From contig NZ_ATXJ01000003.1 of assembly GCF_000421625.1 (NCBI RefSeq), forward strand, positions 124,001 to 188,000: 64,000 nucleotides of DNA, in the 5' to 3' direction. This document shows, in pieces, positions 1-9,852 of this stretch. Under the pieces are notes generated by a model that saw only the letters and a program-made list of their open reading frames with translations, was not told the origin of the DNA and made no database searches. Source of the stretch: Thermus islandicus DSM 21543. GTDB lineage: Bacteria > Deinococcota > Deinococci > Deinococcales > Thermaceae. The first letter of the stretch is position 1; each line of letters begins with the position of its first letter. A program made the translations under genes and the position numbers.

Positions 1-2
1 CC

Positions 3-956
3 TACCACTGGGACCTGGTCCAGTTCTGCCAAAGGGGCCTCCTCCCCTTCCTCTTCGCCGACCGGGGCTTCATGACCAACCTGGGCTTTCTGGTCCAGCA
101 CCTCACGGAAAAGCTCCGGCGCCTCGCCGAGGGGCAAAAGGGCCCCCAGCTTCTGGTGGAGGACTGGCCCGGGGAGGACCTTCCCGCGGAGGTGAGCTTT
201 GAGAGCCTGGGGAAGGTGCGCCTGAAGAGCTTCGCCGACCTGGTGCGCTACCTGGAGTACAAGCTCCTGGGCCCCGAGGCCGGGGAGGGGGAGGGGGACA
301 GGGCCTGGACCGCCCGCCAGGCCAAAGGGACCCTCGAGGCCTTCCTAAGGCGGCTGCGCTCCAGCGTGGAGAACGTGGCCCACCTCGTCCGGGGGGACCG
401 GCCCGGAAACCCCCCGGACCCCTTGAAGGGAGAGCAGGTCCACGTGGTGGACCTGGCCAAGCTCTCCCCCCAGGCCCAGATGTTCGTGGTGGGGAGCCTC
501 CTCAAGGACCTCTTTGAGAGGAAGGAGCGGGGCCAGTACCGGGGACGGGTCTTCATCGTGTTGGACGAGCTCAACAAGTATGCCCCGAGGGAGGAGGAGA
601 GCCCCATCAAGGACGTCCTCCTGGACATCGCCGAGAGGGGGCGCTCCTTAGGGGTCATCCTCATCGGGGCCCAGCAGACGGCGAGCGAGGTGGAAAGGCG
701 GGTGGTGGGGAACGCCGCCATCCGGGTGGTGGGCCGCCTGGACGCCGCCGAGGCCGAGCGCCCCGAGTACCGCTACCTCCCCGCCTCCTTCCGCCAGCGG
801 GCCCTCATCCTCCCGCAAGGGGCGGTGATCCTCCACCAGCCCGAGATCCCCGTTCCCCTCCTCGTCCGCTTCCCCTTTCCGGCCTGGGCCACCAAGCGGG
901 AGGAGGTCCGGGAGGACAACTCCGCCGAGGCCTTAAGGCGGGAGCTTTTGGGGTAG
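3..956 (+). CDS. HerA/DUF87-family ATPase, 3' part (5' truncated by window edge)
   Basis: Open from the first bases of the window, so the start lies upstream; the internal ATG at 72 is not a natural start because the frame stays open before it. The C-terminal part of a hexameric P-loop ATPase of the HerA/FtsK-like (DUF87) class is visible. A Walker B strand with [13 protein letters not shown] lies near nt 548-586, followed by [20 protein letters not shown], the sensor/arginine region typical of HerA helicases that work with NurA nuclease in end resection. The Walker A motif would be upstream. The family is clear; whether this is the DNA-repair HerA or a conjugation-type ATPase cannot be decided from this part. 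gcvT follows 12 bp downstream. Confidence 0.75.
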   Translation, partial: YHWDLVQFCQRGLLPFLFADRGFMTNLGFLVQHLTEKLRRLAEGQKGPQLLVEDWPGEDLPAEVSFESLGKVRLKSFADLVRYLEYKLLGPEAGEGEGDRAWTARQAKGTLEAFLRRLRSSVENVAHLVRGDRPGNPPDPLKGEQVHVVDLAKLSPQAQMFVVGSLLKDLFERKERGQYRGRVFIVLDELNKYAPREEESPIKDVLLDIAERGRSLGVILIGAQQTASEVERRVVGNAAIRVVGRLDAAEAERPEYRYLPASFRQRALILPQGAVILHQPEIPVPLLVRFPFPAWATKREEVREDNSAEALRRELLG

Positions 957-968
957 CATGGCCTTGCC

Positions 969-2018
969 ATGAGGAAGACCCCGCTTTACGAGGCCCACCT
1001 GCGCCTGGGTGCGCGGATGGTGAACTTCGCCGGGTACCTCCTGCCCCTCCAGTACACCTCCATCCTGGAGGAGCACCTGGCGGTGCGGCGGAAGGCCGGC
1101 CTTTTTGACGTGAGCCACATGGGGGAGTTCCTGGTCCGGGGGGAGGAGGCCCTGGCCTTCCTCCAGTGGGCCACGGCGAACGATGCAAGCCGCCTCCAGG
1201 TGGGCCGGGCCCAGTACTCCATGCTCCCGAACGAGCGGGGGGGCGTGGTGGACGATGTGTACCTCTACCGCCTGGAGGAGGAGGCCTACCTCATGGTGGT
1301 AAACGCAGCCAACATCGCCAAGGACTTCGCCCACCTCCGCTCCCTGGCCCAGGGCTTCCGGGTGGAGCTTTTGGACCTCTCCGAGGAGACCGCCCTCCTC
1401 GCCCTCCAGGGCAGGGAGGCGGCGGCGCTCCTCCAGGGGCTCACCGACTTGGACCTCTCCCAGAGGAGGAAGAACGACGTCTTCTTGGCCCAGGTGGCGG
1501 GGCGGCCCGCCCGCCTCGCCCGCACCGGGTACACGGGGGAGGACGGGTTTGAGCTCTTCCTGGCGCCGGAGGACGCCGAGGCCGTTTTCCTGGCCCTCCT
1601 CGAGGCGGGGGCTACCCCTTGTGGCCTTGGGGCCCGGGACACCCTTAGGCTCGAGGCGGGCTTCCCCCTCTATGGCCACGAGCTCAGCGACGAGACAAGC
1701 CCCCTCTGCACCCCCTGGGCCTGGGTGGTGAAGCGGGAGAAGGCCTTCTTCGGCAAGGAGGCGATGCTGGCCCGGCCGTGCCGGGAGCGGCTTTTGGGCC
1801 TTGTGCTGGAGACGGGGATCCCTAGGGAGGGGTACCGGGTGCTTTCGGGAGAACGCCCCGTGGGCCGGGTGACGAGCGGGGGCTACTCGCCCCTTCTGGA
1901 GAAGGGCATCGCCCTGGCCTACGTGGAGGAGGGGGCGGAGGGGCCTTTTGCGGTGGAGGTGCGGGGGCGGCCGGTCCCCGCCGCCCTTAGCCCTCTCCCC
2001 TTTGTGCCGCTAAAATAG
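969..2018 (+). CDS. gcvT: Glycine cleavage system T protein (aminomethyltransferase)
   Basis: 349 aa, full length for GcvT. It transfers the aminomethyl carbon from the lipoyl arm of GcvH to tetrahydrofolate and releases ammonia. The N-terminal folate-binding region (LRLGARMVNFAGYLLPLQY) and the VSHMGEF motif near residues 49-55 are present, and RTGYTGEDGFELF lies near residue 180. First gene of gcvT-gcvH-gcvPA-gcvPB, all on this strand. There is no clear SD before the ATG and only 12 bp after the preceding ATPase, so it is probably cotranscribed or translationally coupled. There is no room for a glycine riboswitch upstream. Confidence 0.95.
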   Translation: MRKTPLYEAHLRLGARMVNFAGYLLPLQYTSILEEHLAVRRKAGLFDVSHMGEFLVRGEEALAFLQWATANDASRLQVGRAQYSMLPNERGGVVDDVYLYRLEEEAYLMVVNAANIAKDFAHLRSLAQGFRVELLDLSEETALLALQGREAAALLQGLTDLDLSQRRKNDVFLAQVAGRPARLARTGYTGEDGFELFLAPEDAEAVFLALLEAGATPCGLGARDTLRLEAGFPLYGHELSDETSPLCTPWAWVVKREKAFFGKEAMLARPCRERLLGLVLETGIPREGYRVLSGERPVGRVTSGGYSPLLEKGIALAYVEEGAEGPFAVEVRGRPVPAALSPLPFVPLK

Positions 2019-2036
2019 CGGGGGCTAGGAGGCGCT

Positions 2037-2423
2037 ATGGACATACCCAAGGACCGCTTTTACACCAAGACCCACGAGTGGGCCCTGCCCGAGGGGGACA
2101 CGGTGCTCGTTGGGATCACCGACTACGCCCAGGACGCCCTGGGGGACGTGGTCTACGTGGAGTTACCCGAGGTGGGCCGGCAGGTGGAGAAGGGCGAGGC
2201 CATCGCCGTGGTGGAGAGCGTGAAGACCGCCTCCGATATCTACGCCCCCGTGGCCGGGGAGGTGGTGGAGGTCAACCTGGCCCTGGAGAAGACCCCGGAG
2301 CTCATCAACCAGGACCCCTATGGGGAGGGCTGGATCTTCCGCCTCCGGCCGCGGGATATGGCGCACCTGGATGAGCTTCTGGACGCGCAAGGCTACCAGA
2401 CGGCCCTGGAGGGCGAGGTTTAG
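2037..2423 (+). CDS. gcvH: Glycine cleavage system H protein (lipoyl carrier)
   Basis: 128 aa. Carries the lipoyl arm that moves the aminomethyl group from GcvP to GcvT. The lipoylated lysine is in VESVKTASDIYAPV, Lys63 by my count, which matches the family position. The conserved HEWA near residue 13 and the C-terminal W-hydrophobic segment are present. A GGAGG lies 5-9 bases before the ATG. A TAAAAT at 2011-2016 at the end of gcvT could be a weak internal -10, but no -35 supports it. Confidence 0.96.
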   Translation: MDIPKDRFYTKTHEWALPEGDTVLVGITDYAQDALGDVVYVELPEVGRQVEKGEAIAVVESVKTASDIYAPVAGEVVEVNLALEKTPELINQDPYGEGWIFRLRPRDMAHLDELLDAQGYQTALEGEV

Positions 2424-2445
2424 GGGGGCAGGGTGGCCCGTCCCT

Positions 2446-2469
2446 GGCCTTCCCCCGAAAGGGGAGGCC
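2446..2469 (+). terminator. Candidate hairpin between gcvH and gcvPA
   Basis: In the 98-bp gap between gcvH and gcvPA a stem 2446-2455 pairs with 2461-2469 around a CGAAA loop (one bulged T) and is followed by TTTCT. This looks like a weak intrinsic terminator or processing hairpin that could set a lower level of the P subunits, or protect the gcvTH end. There is no long U-tract, so the function is uncertain. Confidence 0.4.
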
Positions 2470-2521
2470 TTTCTGTGGCCCCGGGCCCAGTGGTCTGGGG
2501 GCGTTGCTGGAGGATGGTCCT

Positions 2522-3838
2522 ATGGACTACACGCCGCACACGGAGGAGGAGATCCGGGCCATGCTGGAACGGGTGGGGGCGGAGAGCCTGCAAGACCTCT
2601 TTGCCCACCTGCCTAGGGAGGTGGTAAACCCCGAGATCCGCCTCCCCGAGCCCATGCCGGAGTGGGCCGTGCTGGAAGAGCTTTCGCGCCTGGCACGGGA
2701 GAACCTTCCTGCCCACAAGGCCTTCCTGGGCGGGGGGGTGCGGAGCCACCATGTGCCCCCGGTGGTCCAGGCCCTGGCCTTAAGGGGGGAGTTCCTCACC
2801 GCCTATACCCCCTACCAGCCTGAGGTGAGCCAGGGGGTCCTGCAGGCCACCTTTGAGTACCAGACCATGATCGCCGAGCTCACGGGGCTGGAGGTGGCCA
2901 ACGCCTCCATGTACGACGGGGCCACCGCCCTGGCCGAGGGGGTGCTCCTCGCCCTCCGGGAGACGGGGAGGATGGGGGTGCTGGTCTCCCAGGGGGTCCA
3001 CCCCGAGTACCGGGAGGTGCTCCAGGCCTACCTGGAGGCGGTGGGGGCAGAGCTCAGGACCCTTCCCCTGGAAGGGGGAAGGACCCCGGTGCCCCCGGTG
3101 GAGGAGGGGGTGGGGGCGGTGGTGGCCCAGAACCCCAACTTCCTGGGGGCCCTGGAGGACCTAAGGCCCCTGGCCGAGGCCGCCCACCGGGCAGGGGCCC
3201 TCTTCGTGGCCGTGGCCGACCCCCTTTCCCTCGCCCTCCTCAAGCCCCCGGGGGCCTTGGGGGCCGACATCGCTGTGGGGGACGGGCAGGTCCTGGGGCT
3301 GCCCATGGGCTTCGGCGGCCCCCACTTCGGGTATTTGGCTACCAAAAAGGCCTTCGTGCGCCAGCTTCCCGGGAGGCTCGTCTCCGAGACCGTGGATGTG
3401 GACGGGAGGCGGGGCTTCCTCCTCACCCTCCAGGCCCGGGAGCAGTACATAAGGCGGGCCAAGGCGAGGAGCAACATCACCACCAACGCCCAGCTCACGG
3501 CGCTCATGGGGGCGATGTACCTGGCGGCCCTGGGCCCCGAGGGGCTTAGGGAGGTGGCCCTAAAGGGGGTGGCCCAGGCCCACCGCCTCCGGTCCTTGCT
3601 CCTGGAGCTTCCCGGGGTTTCGCCCTTCACCCCCGAGCCCTTCTTCAACGAGTTCGTCCTTAGGCTTCCCAGGGATCCTCAGGAGGTGCGGCGGGCCTTG
3701 GCCGAGCGGGGCCTCCACGCGGCCACCCCGGTGCCCGGGGAGTACGGCGAGAGGCTTGCCCTCTTCGCCGCCACGGAACTCCACGAGGAGGAGGACCTCC
3801 TGGCCCTAAGGGACGCTTTGGCGGAGGTGCTTGCATGA
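2522..3838 (+). CDS. gcvPA: Glycine dehydrogenase (decarboxylating) subunit 1
   Basis: 438 aa from ATG 2522 ([11 protein letters not shown]). This is the N-terminal half of P protein in its two-subunit form; with GcvPB it decarboxylates glycine and loads the H-protein lipoyl arm. The start is chosen because GGAGG at 2509-2513 is 8 bases before this ATG and homologues begin [11 protein letters not shown]; a TTG 18 bp upstream would place the SD inside the gene. Family features include [23 protein letters not shown] and SNITTNAQL. The gene overlaps gcvPB by ATGA, so equimolar expression is likely. Confidence 0.95.
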   Translation: MDYTPHTEEEIRAMLERVGAESLQDLFAHLPREVVNPEIRLPEPMPEWAVLEELSRLARENLPAHKAFLGGGVRSHHVPPVVQALALRGEFLTAYTPYQPEVSQGVLQATFEYQTMIAELTGLEVANASMYDGATALAEGVLLALRETGRMGVLVSQGVHPEYREVLQAYLEAVGAELRTLPLEGGRTPVPPVEEGVGAVVAQNPNFLGALEDLRPLAEAAHRAGALFVAVADPLSLALLKPPGALGADIAVGDGQVLGLPMGFGGPHFGYLATKKAFVRQLPGRLVSETVDVDGRRGFLLTLQAREQYIRRAKARSNITTNAQLTALMGAMYLAALGPEGLREVALKGVAQAHRLRSLLLELPGVSPFTPEPFFNEFVLRLPRDPQEVRRALAERGLHAATPVPGEYGERLALFAATELHEEEDLLALRDALAEVLA

Positions 3839-5259
3839 GCTACCCCCTGATCTACGAGCGGAGCCGGAAGGGGAGGCGGGGCCTCAAGCTGGTGAAGGGG
3901 ACGCCTCGGGCGGAGGACTTCCTCCCTAAGGAGCACCTCAGGGAGACCCCGCCCCGCCTCCCCGAGGTGGACGAGCTCACCCTGGTGCGCCACTACACGG
4001 GGCTTTCCCGCCGCCAGGTGGGGGTGGACACCACCTTCTACCCCTTGGGCTCGTGCACCATGAAGTACAACCCCAAGCTCCACGAGGAGGCGGCGAGGCT
4101 CTTCCATCCCCTCCACCCTTACCAGGATCCGGGGACGGTCCAGGGAGCCTTGAGGCTCATGTGGGAGCTCGGGGAGTACCTGAAGGCCCTTACGGGCATG
4201 GACGCCATCACCCTGGAGCCCGCCGCTGGCGCCCATGGGGAGCTCACGGGGATCCTCGTCATCCGCGCCTACCACGAGGACCGGGGAGAGGGGAAGGCGA
4301 GGCGGCTCGTCCTCGTTCCCGATTCCGCCCACGGCTCCAACCCCGCCACCGCCAGCATGGCGGGCTACCAGGTGAAGGAGATCCCTTCAGGCCCCGACGG
4401 GGAGGTGGACCTCGAGGCCCTAAAGCGCGAGCTCGGTCCCCACGTGGCCGCCCTCATGCTCACCAACCCCAACACCCTGGGCCTCTTTGAGAGGCGCATC
4501 CTGGAGATCGCCCGGCTCTGCAAGGAGGCTGGGGTCCAGCTCTACTACGACGGGGCCAACCTCAACGCCGTCATGGGCTGGGCGAGGCCCGGGGACATGG
4601 GCTTTGACGTGGTCCACCTGAACCTGCACAAGACCTTCACCGTGCCCCACGGTGGGGGTGGGCCGGGTTCGGGCCCCGTGGGGGTGAAGGCCCACCTCGC
4701 CCCCTACCTGCCCGTCCCCCTGGTGGCGAGGGGGGAGGAGGGGTTTTACCTGGACTTCGGGCGGCCTAAAAGCATCGGGAGGGTGCGGAGCTTCCACGGG
4801 AACTTCCTGGCCTTGGTCCGGGCCTGGGCCTACATCCGCACCCTGGGGCTAGAGGGCCTCAAGAAGGCCGCAGCCCTCTCGGTGCTCAACGCCCGCTACC
4901 TGAAGGAGCTTCTCAAGGAGAGGGGCTACCGGGTGCCCTACGACGGGCCCACCATGCACGAGTTCGTGGCCCAGCCGCCCCCGGGCTTCCGCGCCCTGGA
5001 CCTGGCCAAGGGGCTTCTGGAGCTCGGCTTCCACCCGCCCACCGTCTACTTTCCCCTCATCGTCAAGGAGGCCCTCATGGTGGAGCCCACGGAGACCGAG
5101 AGCAAGGAAACCCTCGAGGCCTTCGCCGAGGCCATGGGGGAGCTGCTCAAAAAACCCAGGGAGTGGCTGGAAAACGCCCCCTACACCACCCCGGTCCGCC
5201 GCCTGGACGAGGTCCGGGCCAACAAACACCCGAAGCTCACCTATTTTGACGAGAGCTAA
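3835..5259 (+). CDS. gcvPB: Glycine dehydrogenase (decarboxylating) subunit 2
   Basis: 474 aa, the PLP-bearing C-terminal half of split P protein. The Schiff-base lysine is in [20 protein letters not shown] near residue 265, preceded by the strand [12 protein letters not shown]. It overlaps gcvPA by four bases (ATGA) and ends the gcv operon. It converges on ribF with a 16-bp gap containing a short stem (GCTTT...AAAGC around 5270-5286) that may help terminate both genes. Confidence 0.96.
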   Translation: MSYPLIYERSRKGRRGLKLVKGTPRAEDFLPKEHLRETPPRLPEVDELTLVRHYTGLSRRQVGVDTTFYPLGSCTMKYNPKLHEEAARLFHPLHPYQDPGTVQGALRLMWELGEYLKALTGMDAITLEPAAGAHGELTGILVIRAYHEDRGEGKARRLVLVPDSAHGSNPATASMAGYQVKEIPSGPDGEVDLEALKRELGPHVAALMLTNPNTLGLFERRILEIARLCKEAGVQLYYDGANLNAVMGWARPGDMGFDVVHLNLHKTFTVPHGGGGPGSGPVGVKAHLAPYLPVPLVARGEEGFYLDFGRPKSIGRVRSFHGNFLALVRAWAYIRTLGLEGLKKAAALSVLNARYLKELLKERGYRVPYDGPTMHEFVAQPPPGFRALDLAKGLLELGFHPPTVYFPLIVKEALMVEPTETESKETLEAFAEAMGELLKKPREWLENAPYTTPVRRLDEVRANKHPKLTYFDES

Positions 5260-5275
5260 GCGTCCGCTTTGGGGC

Positions 5276-6160
5276 CTAAAGCCCGAAGTAGGCCCGAGCC
5301 TCGGCCACGTCCCGGGCGATCTGGGCGGCCAGGGCTTCCGGAGAGGGGAAGCGCCTCTCCTCCCGGATCCGTTTGAGGAACCGCACCCGCATCTCCTCCC
5401 CGTAGAGCTCGCCGGAGAAGCCCAGGAGGTGCACCTCAAGCCGCCTTTCCCCGCCCCCTAGGGTGGGGCGGGTACCCACGTTCGCTACCCCCTTGTAGCG
5501 GCCGAAGGCCCCCTCGGCCTCCACGGCGTAGACCCCGGGGGGGAGGACCTTCAGGGGATGGACGGCCAGGTTGGCCGTGGGGAAGCCGAGCTTCCGCCCG
5601 AGTTTTTCCCCTTCCACCACCACCCCGTAGGCGCCGTAGGGACGGCCCAGGAGGTGGCGGGCCTCCTCCACCCGGCCCTCCTTTAGCCGGGCCCGGATAC
5701 GGCTGGACTTCACCGCCTCCCCCCCGAGTTCCAGAAGGGGGACGAGGCGGACCGGGGCCACCTTCTCCAGGGCCTCAGGGGTCCCCGCCCGGCCCTGGCC
5801 GAAGCGGAAGTCTTCCCCCACGTAAAGGGCCTCGGCGCCGAGCGTCCTCAGGTCCTCCAGGAAGGCCTCCGCACTCCGGCTGGCGAACTCGGCGTTGAAG
5901 GGCACCGCGAGGATCATCTCCACCCCCAACGCCCTAAGGGCCTCCACCTTCTCCTCGAGGTCCATGAGGAACCCCTCCCCCCGGGTGAAGACCTTGGTGG
6001 GGGGGTCAAAGGTGTAGACGAGGAGGGGCAGGCGGCGGGCCTTGGCCTCGGCCAGGGCCTGGTGCAGAAGGTGCTGGTGGCCGAGGTGGACCCCGTCAAA
6101 GGAGCCCACGGCCACCACCTTGGGGCCCTTGGGGACGTCAGCGACCTCGGAGAAAAGCAT
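5276..6160 (-). CDS. ribF: Bifunctional riboflavin kinase / FMN adenylyltransferase
   Basis: 294 aa. Makes FMN and FAD. The N-terminal nucleotidyltransferase domain shows VGSFDGVHLGHQHLL near residues 17-31 and the SSRIRARL element near 171-178. The C-terminal flavokinase domain carries GRKLGFPTANL, the GFPTAN turn typical of RibF. It overlaps the upstream Nudix gene by 23 bp and is probably translated from the same mRNA. Length and domain order are normal. Confidence 0.95.
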   Translation of the reverse strand: MLFSEVADVPKGPKVVAVGSFDGVHLGHQHLLHQALAEAKARRLPLLVYTFDPPTKVFTRGEGFLMDLEEKVEALRALGVEMILAVPFNAEFASRSAEAFLEDLRTLGAEALYVGEDFRFGQGRAGTPEALEKVAPVRLVPLLELGGEAVKSSRIRARLKEGRVEEARHLLGRPYGAYGVVVEGEKLGRKLGFPTANLAVHPLKVLPPGVYAVEAEGAFGRYKGVANVGTRPTLGGGERRLEVHLLGFSGELYGEEMRVRFLKRIREERRFPSPEALAAQIARDVAEARAYFGL

Positions 6161-6626
6161 GGTAGTAGAGCACCCCCACGAGCCCCGTGGCCGAGAACTC
6201 CGCTTCGCCTCGCTGGTGCCTCTGTAGGGCCTCCTCCGGCCGCATCCATACCACCTCTATGGCCTCGTCCTCGTCGGGGGTGGCCCTTTCCTCCCTCAGG
6301 TTTTCCGCCAGATAGACGAAGGTCTTCTCATCGGTAAAGCCGGGGGAGACGTAGAAGCTGAAGAGGTAGGTGAGGTCCCCGGTAAGCCCCGCCTCCTCGG
6401 CGAGCTCCCTCCTGGCCGCTTCCAGGGGGTCTTCGCCGGGCTCTATGAGCCCCGCCGGGATCTCTAGGGGAGCGAGGCCCACCGCGGGGCGCATCTGGCG
6501 CACGAAGAGCATCCTTCCCTCCTTGAGGGCGATAACGGCCACGGCTGGCTTGTGCTCCACGATCTCGTAGCGGCCCTGGAGGGCCAGGTTCAGGATGCGG
6601 CCTCGGTAGAGATAGGTGCGCTCCAC
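6138..6626 (-). CDS. Nudix hydrolase, ADP-ribose pyrophosphatase type
   Basis: 162 aa, GTG start. The full Nudix box lies near residues 59-81 (G-x5-E-x7-REL-x-EE-x-GL, with RRELAEEAGL at its end). The N-terminal beta-strands and the C-terminal E-rich loop (PDEDEAIEVVW) resemble the ADP-ribose pyrophosphatase of T. thermophilus. It probably hydrolyses ADP-ribose to AMP and ribose 5-phosphate. The start is fixed by a TAGCAT hexamer exactly 6 bases upstream (leaderless). It leads a two-gene unit with ribF. Confidence 0.9.
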   Translation of the reverse strand: MERTYLYRGRILNLALQGRYEIVEHKPAVAVIALKEGRMLFVRQMRPAVGLAPLEIPAGLIEPGEDPLEAARRELAEEAGLTGDLTYLFSFYVSPGFTDEKTFVYLAENLREERATPDEDEAIEVVWMRPEEALQRHQRGEAEFSATGLVGVLYYHAFLRGR

Positions 6627-6632
6627 GCCCCC

Positions 6633-6638
6633 ATGCTA
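6633..6638 (-). promoter_or_regulatory. Leaderless -10 for the Nudix-ribF unit
   Basis: On the minus strand TAGCAT is followed by six bases and then the GTG start at 6626. Transcription would begin at or one base from the start codon. It is back to back with the -10 of the divergent amidohydrolase, 7 bp away. Confidence 0.6.
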
Positions 6639-6645
6639 CACGGGG

Positions 6646-6651
6646 TAAGCT
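6646..6651 (+). promoter_or_regulatory. Leaderless -10 for the amidohydrolase gene
   Basis: TAAGCT then TGGGCC then ATG at 6658. It has the same TAnnnT-N6-start geometry as its divergent neighbour. Only 31 bp separate the two start codons, so both promoters must interlock. Confidence 0.5.
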
Positions 6652-6657
6652 TGGGCC

Positions 6658-8031
6658 ATGTGGCTCACGGACGGGAGGCAAAGCCTCCTCGTGGAAGGGG
6701 AGAGGATCGCCCGGGTGGAGGCGGGGAGGCGGGGGCGACGGTTTGCGGCCCTCACCCCCGGCCTCCAGGACGCCCACGCCCACCCCCTCCTCTGGGGAAG
6801 GGCCCTTCGGGGGCTGGACCTCTTTGGGCGCTCCCGGCCCGAGGAGGTGGCGGAGGAGGTGGCAAAGCGGGCCTTCGGGCTTCCCCCGGGGGCCTGGGTG
6901 GAGGGGCAGGGCTTCCTCTTCCCCGCGCCCCCACCCCCGGGCCTCCTGGACCGGGCAGCCCCGGAAAACCCGGTCTTCCTCAGGAGCCGGGACCACCACG
7001 CCGCCTGGATCAACCGCCGGGCGGCGGAACGGGCGGGCCTGGGGCCAAAGACCCCGGCCCCGGAGGGGGGAAGCTTCCTCAGGGACGGGGACGGCGTGCC
7101 CTATTACCTTTTGGAGCGGGCCCAGGAGCTCCTCTTCCCCCACCTCCCCCCGCCTTCCCCCGAGGACCTGGCCCGGGGCCTAAAGGACTTCGCCCGCCGG
7201 GGATACACCGCCGTCCACGCCATGGGCTACGAGCCTCCGGAGGCCCTGGACTGGGCCCTGGGGATGGAGCTCCCCGTGAGGCTCTGGTGGGCCCTCCCCC
7301 GGGGGGCTTGGCAGGGGCGGCGTCCCGGGCGGTACGGCGAGGTGCACCTCGCCGGCGTGAAGTTCTTCGCCGACGGGGCCTTGGGGAGCCGGACTGCTTG
7401 GATGCACGCCCCCTACCCCGACGGCACCTTCGGGACGCCCCTGGACCCCCTCGAGGCCATCCGGGAGGAGGGCGAGGCCGCTTTGAGGGCGGGCTTCACC
7501 CTGGCGGTGCACGCCATCGGCACCCGGGCGGTGGAGGGGGTCTTGGGGGTCTTCCGGGAGCTCGCCCCCCTGGCCCGGGAGAGGGGTCTGCTGCTGCGCT
7601 TGGAGCACGTACAGCACGTGCGGGACGAGGCCTTGCCCCTCTTCGCTGGGCTTCCCCTCGCCCTCTCCCTCCAGCCCCTCCACCTCCTCCAGGACCAGGC
7701 CCTGGTGCGGGCCTATGGGCTGCCCGCTCGGGAGGCCTTCCGCTTCCGGAGCCTTTGGGCTACGGGCCTCCCCGTGGCCTTCGGCTCCGACGCTCCCGTG
7801 GCCCCTCCGGAGTACGCCTGGAACCTGGAGGCGGCCACCCGCCACCCCCTGGCGCCGGAGGAGGGCCTGGATCCGGGAGAGGTCCTCCTGGCCCACACCC
7901 TGGGGGCGGCCCGGGCGGCGGGGTGGGAGGACGGTGGACGGCTTGCCCCGGGCCATCGGGCCGACCTCACCCTCTGGGAAGAGGGGAGGCCCGCGGGCCG
8001 GGTCTACCGAGGGAACCTGGAGCTTTTCTGA
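6658..8031 (+). CDS. Amidohydrolase family 3 protein (YtcJ-like)
   Basis: 457 aa, a metal-dependent hydrolase with a TIM-barrel fold. The first metal motif is PGLQDAHAHPL near residue 38. A VKFFADGALGSR strand, characteristic of YtcJ-like members, lies near residues 232-243. Later metal ligands are in LAVHAIGTRA, LEHVQH and the FGSDAPV Asp. The substrate is unknown; relatives include N-formyl and exo-acting amidohydrolases. The following gene starts 25 bp after its stop with its own -10. Confidence 0.85.
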   Translation: MWLTDGRQSLLVEGERIARVEAGRRGRRFAALTPGLQDAHAHPLLWGRALRGLDLFGRSRPEEVAEEVAKRAFGLPPGAWVEGQGFLFPAPPPPGLLDRAAPENPVFLRSRDHHAAWINRRAAERAGLGPKTPAPEGGSFLRDGDGVPYYLLERAQELLFPHLPPPSPEDLARGLKDFARRGYTAVHAMGYEPPEALDWALGMELPVRLWWALPRGAWQGRRPGRYGEVHLAGVKFFADGALGSRTAWMHAPYPDGTFGTPLDPLEAIREEGEAALRAGFTLAVHAIGTRAVEGVLGVFRELAPLARERGLLLRLEHVQHVRDEALPLFAGLPLALSLQPLHLLQDQALVRAYGLPAREAFRFRSLWATGLPVAFGSDAPVAPPEYAWNLEAATRHPLAPEEGLDPGEVLLAHTLGAARAAGWEDGGRLAPGHRADLTLWEEGRPAGRVYRGNLELF

Positions 8032-8044
8032 GGAAATTTTAGGG

Positions 8045-8050
8045 TATACT
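8045..8050 (+). promoter_or_regulatory. Leaderless -10 for the 2H phosphoesterase
   Basis: TATACT, six bases, then GTG at 8057. It lies just after the amidohydrolase stop. No convincing -35 is visible. Confidence 0.6.
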
Positions 8051-8056
8051 GCCTGT

Positions 8057-8554
8057 GTGTACGGGGTTCTGGTCTGGCCGCCGGAGGACCTCCGCGCTTT
8101 CATGGAGAATCTCCAAGCGGTCCATGGGGTCCGGGGCTTCGGCCCCCCCCACCTGAACCTGCGCCAGCCCTTCGCCTGGCCCTACGCGGAGGAGGCCCTG
8201 AAGATTGCCCTGGAGGGCATCCTCCGCGGCCACGCCCCCTTTCGGGTCCGCCTCGGAGGGTGGGGGTACTTTCCCCAGGGGGTGGTCTACCTTCGGGCCT
8301 ACGGGGGGAGGGCCTTTGCGCGGCTTTACCACGCCCTCGAGCCCTTAGCCCCACCCCTCAAGGAGATTGAGGGCCCAAGCTACCTTCCCCACCTCACCCT
8401 GGCCCTGGGGCTTTCTCCCGAGGAGGCGGGCCGCCTGGTGCCCACCCTTCCCCTGCCCCCCCGGCGCTCCTTCCGGGTGAAAGAGGCGGCCCTGGTCCGC
8501 GCGGAAGGGGAGGGGGTTCTGGTGGAGGTGGCCCGCTTTCCCCTATTGGGCTAG
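8057..8554 (+). CDS. 2'-5' RNA ligase / 2H phosphoesterase superfamily protein
   Basis: 165 aa from GTG 8057, chosen because it sits six bases after TATACT; the longer frame upstream runs antisense to nothing useful and overlaps the amidohydrolase. Two 2H motifs are seen: PPHLNLR near residue 33 (H-x-N rather than the usual H-x-T/S) and LPHLTLALG near residue 110 (canonical). Such proteins hydrolyse or ligate 2'-5' or cyclic phosphodiester bonds in RNA. It converges on rpoD with a 4-bp overlap. The first motif variant may reduce activity. Confidence 0.75.
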   Translation: MYGVLVWPPEDLRAFMENLQAVHGVRGFGPPHLNLRQPFAWPYAEEALKIALEGILRGHAPFRVRLGGWGYFPQGVVYLRAYGGRAFARLYHALEPLAPPLKEIEGPSYLPHLTLALGLSPEEAGRLVPTLPLPPRRSFRVKEAALVRAEGEGVLVEVARFPLLG

Positions 8555-9852
8555 TCCAGGAAGTCCCTGAGCTTGCGGGTCCGGGACTCGTGGTACTTGA
8601 GCTTGCGGAGGGCCTTGTTCTCTATCTGGCGGATGCGCTCCCGTGTCACCCCGAAGTAGGCCCCCACCTCCTCCAGGGTGTGCTCCCGCCCGTCAATGAG
8701 CCCTTTCCGGAGCTTCAGGACCATGGCCTCCCGCTCGGAGAGCTTGGAGAGGGCCTTCTCCAGCTCCTCGGAAAGGAGGCTTTGGGCGGCGGCCTCCACA
8801 GGCGAGGGGAGGTTCTCGTCGGGGATGAAGTCGCCGTAGAAGCTGTCCTTCTCGTCCCCGATGGGGGTCTCTAGGGAGACGGGCTCCTGGGCGATCTTTA
8901 GGGTTTCCTCCACCCGCTTGGCGTCCCAGCCCGGGCCCATGGCCTCGGCGATCTCCTCGTAGGTGGGCTCCCGGCCCAGCTCCTGCTGGAGCTGCCTCGC
9001 CGTGCGGGAGAGCTTGTTGATGGTCTCCACCATGTGGACGGGGATGCGGATGGTACGGGCCTGGTCCGCGATGGCCCGGTTGATGGCCTGCCGGATCCAC
9101 CAGGTGGCGTAGGTGGAGAACTTGAAGCGGCGTTTGTACTCAAACTTCTCCACCGCCCGGATGAGGCCCTGGTTTCCCTCCTGGATTAGATCCAGGAAAG
9201 AGAGGCCCCGTCCCGTGTATTTCTTGGCGATGGAGACCACGAGCCTGAGGTTGGCCTCAATGAGGTGCTGCCTCGCCGCCTCCCCCTCCCGGGCGATGTG
9301 CAGGTAGCGCTTGAGCTCCTTGGGGAGGCTTTTCAGCTTCCGGTCCACCTCCTCCACGGTCTTGGGGTCCAGCTTCTCCTTAAGGCCGGGGATGTTTTGG
9401 ACCCGGGCCGCGCCCAGGATCTTAGCCCGCACCACCTCCTGAATGAGGTCCTGGTCCAGGCCCGTGGCCTCGGAGAGCTTCTTGATGGCCTCCATGCCCT
9501 CCTCTACCTTCCTCGCGAGCTCAATCTCCTCCTCGAGGGTGAGGAGGGGCACCTGCCCGATCTCGTGGAGGTACTGGCGCACCGGGTCGGAGGTGGAGAC
9601 CTTGGGGAGGGCGAGCTCCTCCTCTTCCTCCTCCAGCAAGCCTTCCTCCCCCTCCGGGCCCAAAAGGTCCCCATCCACCGCCGCCCCCAGGTCCAGGGGG
9701 TCCTCGAGGTCGGCGAGGTCCGCCTCCAGAAGCTCGGGGTCGGGCTCGGGGAGGTCGTCCTCGGCGGTGACCTCAGGGTCGGGAAGGGTCTCCACCGCGG
9801 GCTCCTTGGCCTCCACCTCCTGGGCCTTCTTTTTGTTCTTCGCCTTCTTCAA
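8551..9852 (-). CDS. rpoD: Principal RNA polymerase sigma factor (SigA)
   Basis: 433 aa. The acidic, low-complexity N-terminus (residues about 20-90) replaces classical region 1.1. Region 1.2 begins at [13 protein letters not shown]. Region 2 has the [15 protein letters not shown] and [18 protein letters not shown] core (DNA melting, -10 reading). Region 3 has [16 protein letters not shown], and region 4.2 has [18 protein letters not shown] (-35 reading). It overlaps the upstream methyltransferase by ATGA. The N-terminal sequence looks closer to T. aquaticus SigA than to T. thermophilus as I remember them. Confidence 0.98.
   Translation of the reverse strand: MKKAKNKKKAQEVEAKEPAVETLPDPEVTAEDDLPEPDPELLEADLADLEDPLDLGAAVDGDLLGPEGEEGLLEEEEEELALPKVSTSDPVRQYLHEIGQVPLLTLEEEIELARKVEEGMEAIKKLSEATGLDQDLIQEVVRAKILGAARVQNIPGLKEKLDPKTVEEVDRKLKSLPKELKRYLHIAREGEAARQHLIEANLRLVVSIAKKYTGRGLSFLDLIQEGNQGLIRAVEKFEYKRRFKFSTYATWWIRQAINRAIADQARTIRIPVHMVETINKLSRTARQLQQELGREPTYEEIAEAMGPGWDAKRVEETLKIAQEPVSLETPIGDEKDSFYGDFIPDENLPSPVEAAAQSLLSEELEKALSKLSEREAMVLKLRKGLIDGREHTLEEVGAYFGVTRERIRQIENKALRKLKYHESRTRKLRDFLD

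Noticed and set aside
957-968. Glycine riboswitch before gcvT
   Set aside because: Only 12 bp separate gcvT from the previous gene, so no aptamer can fit, and none is seen in the gcvH-gcvPA gap.
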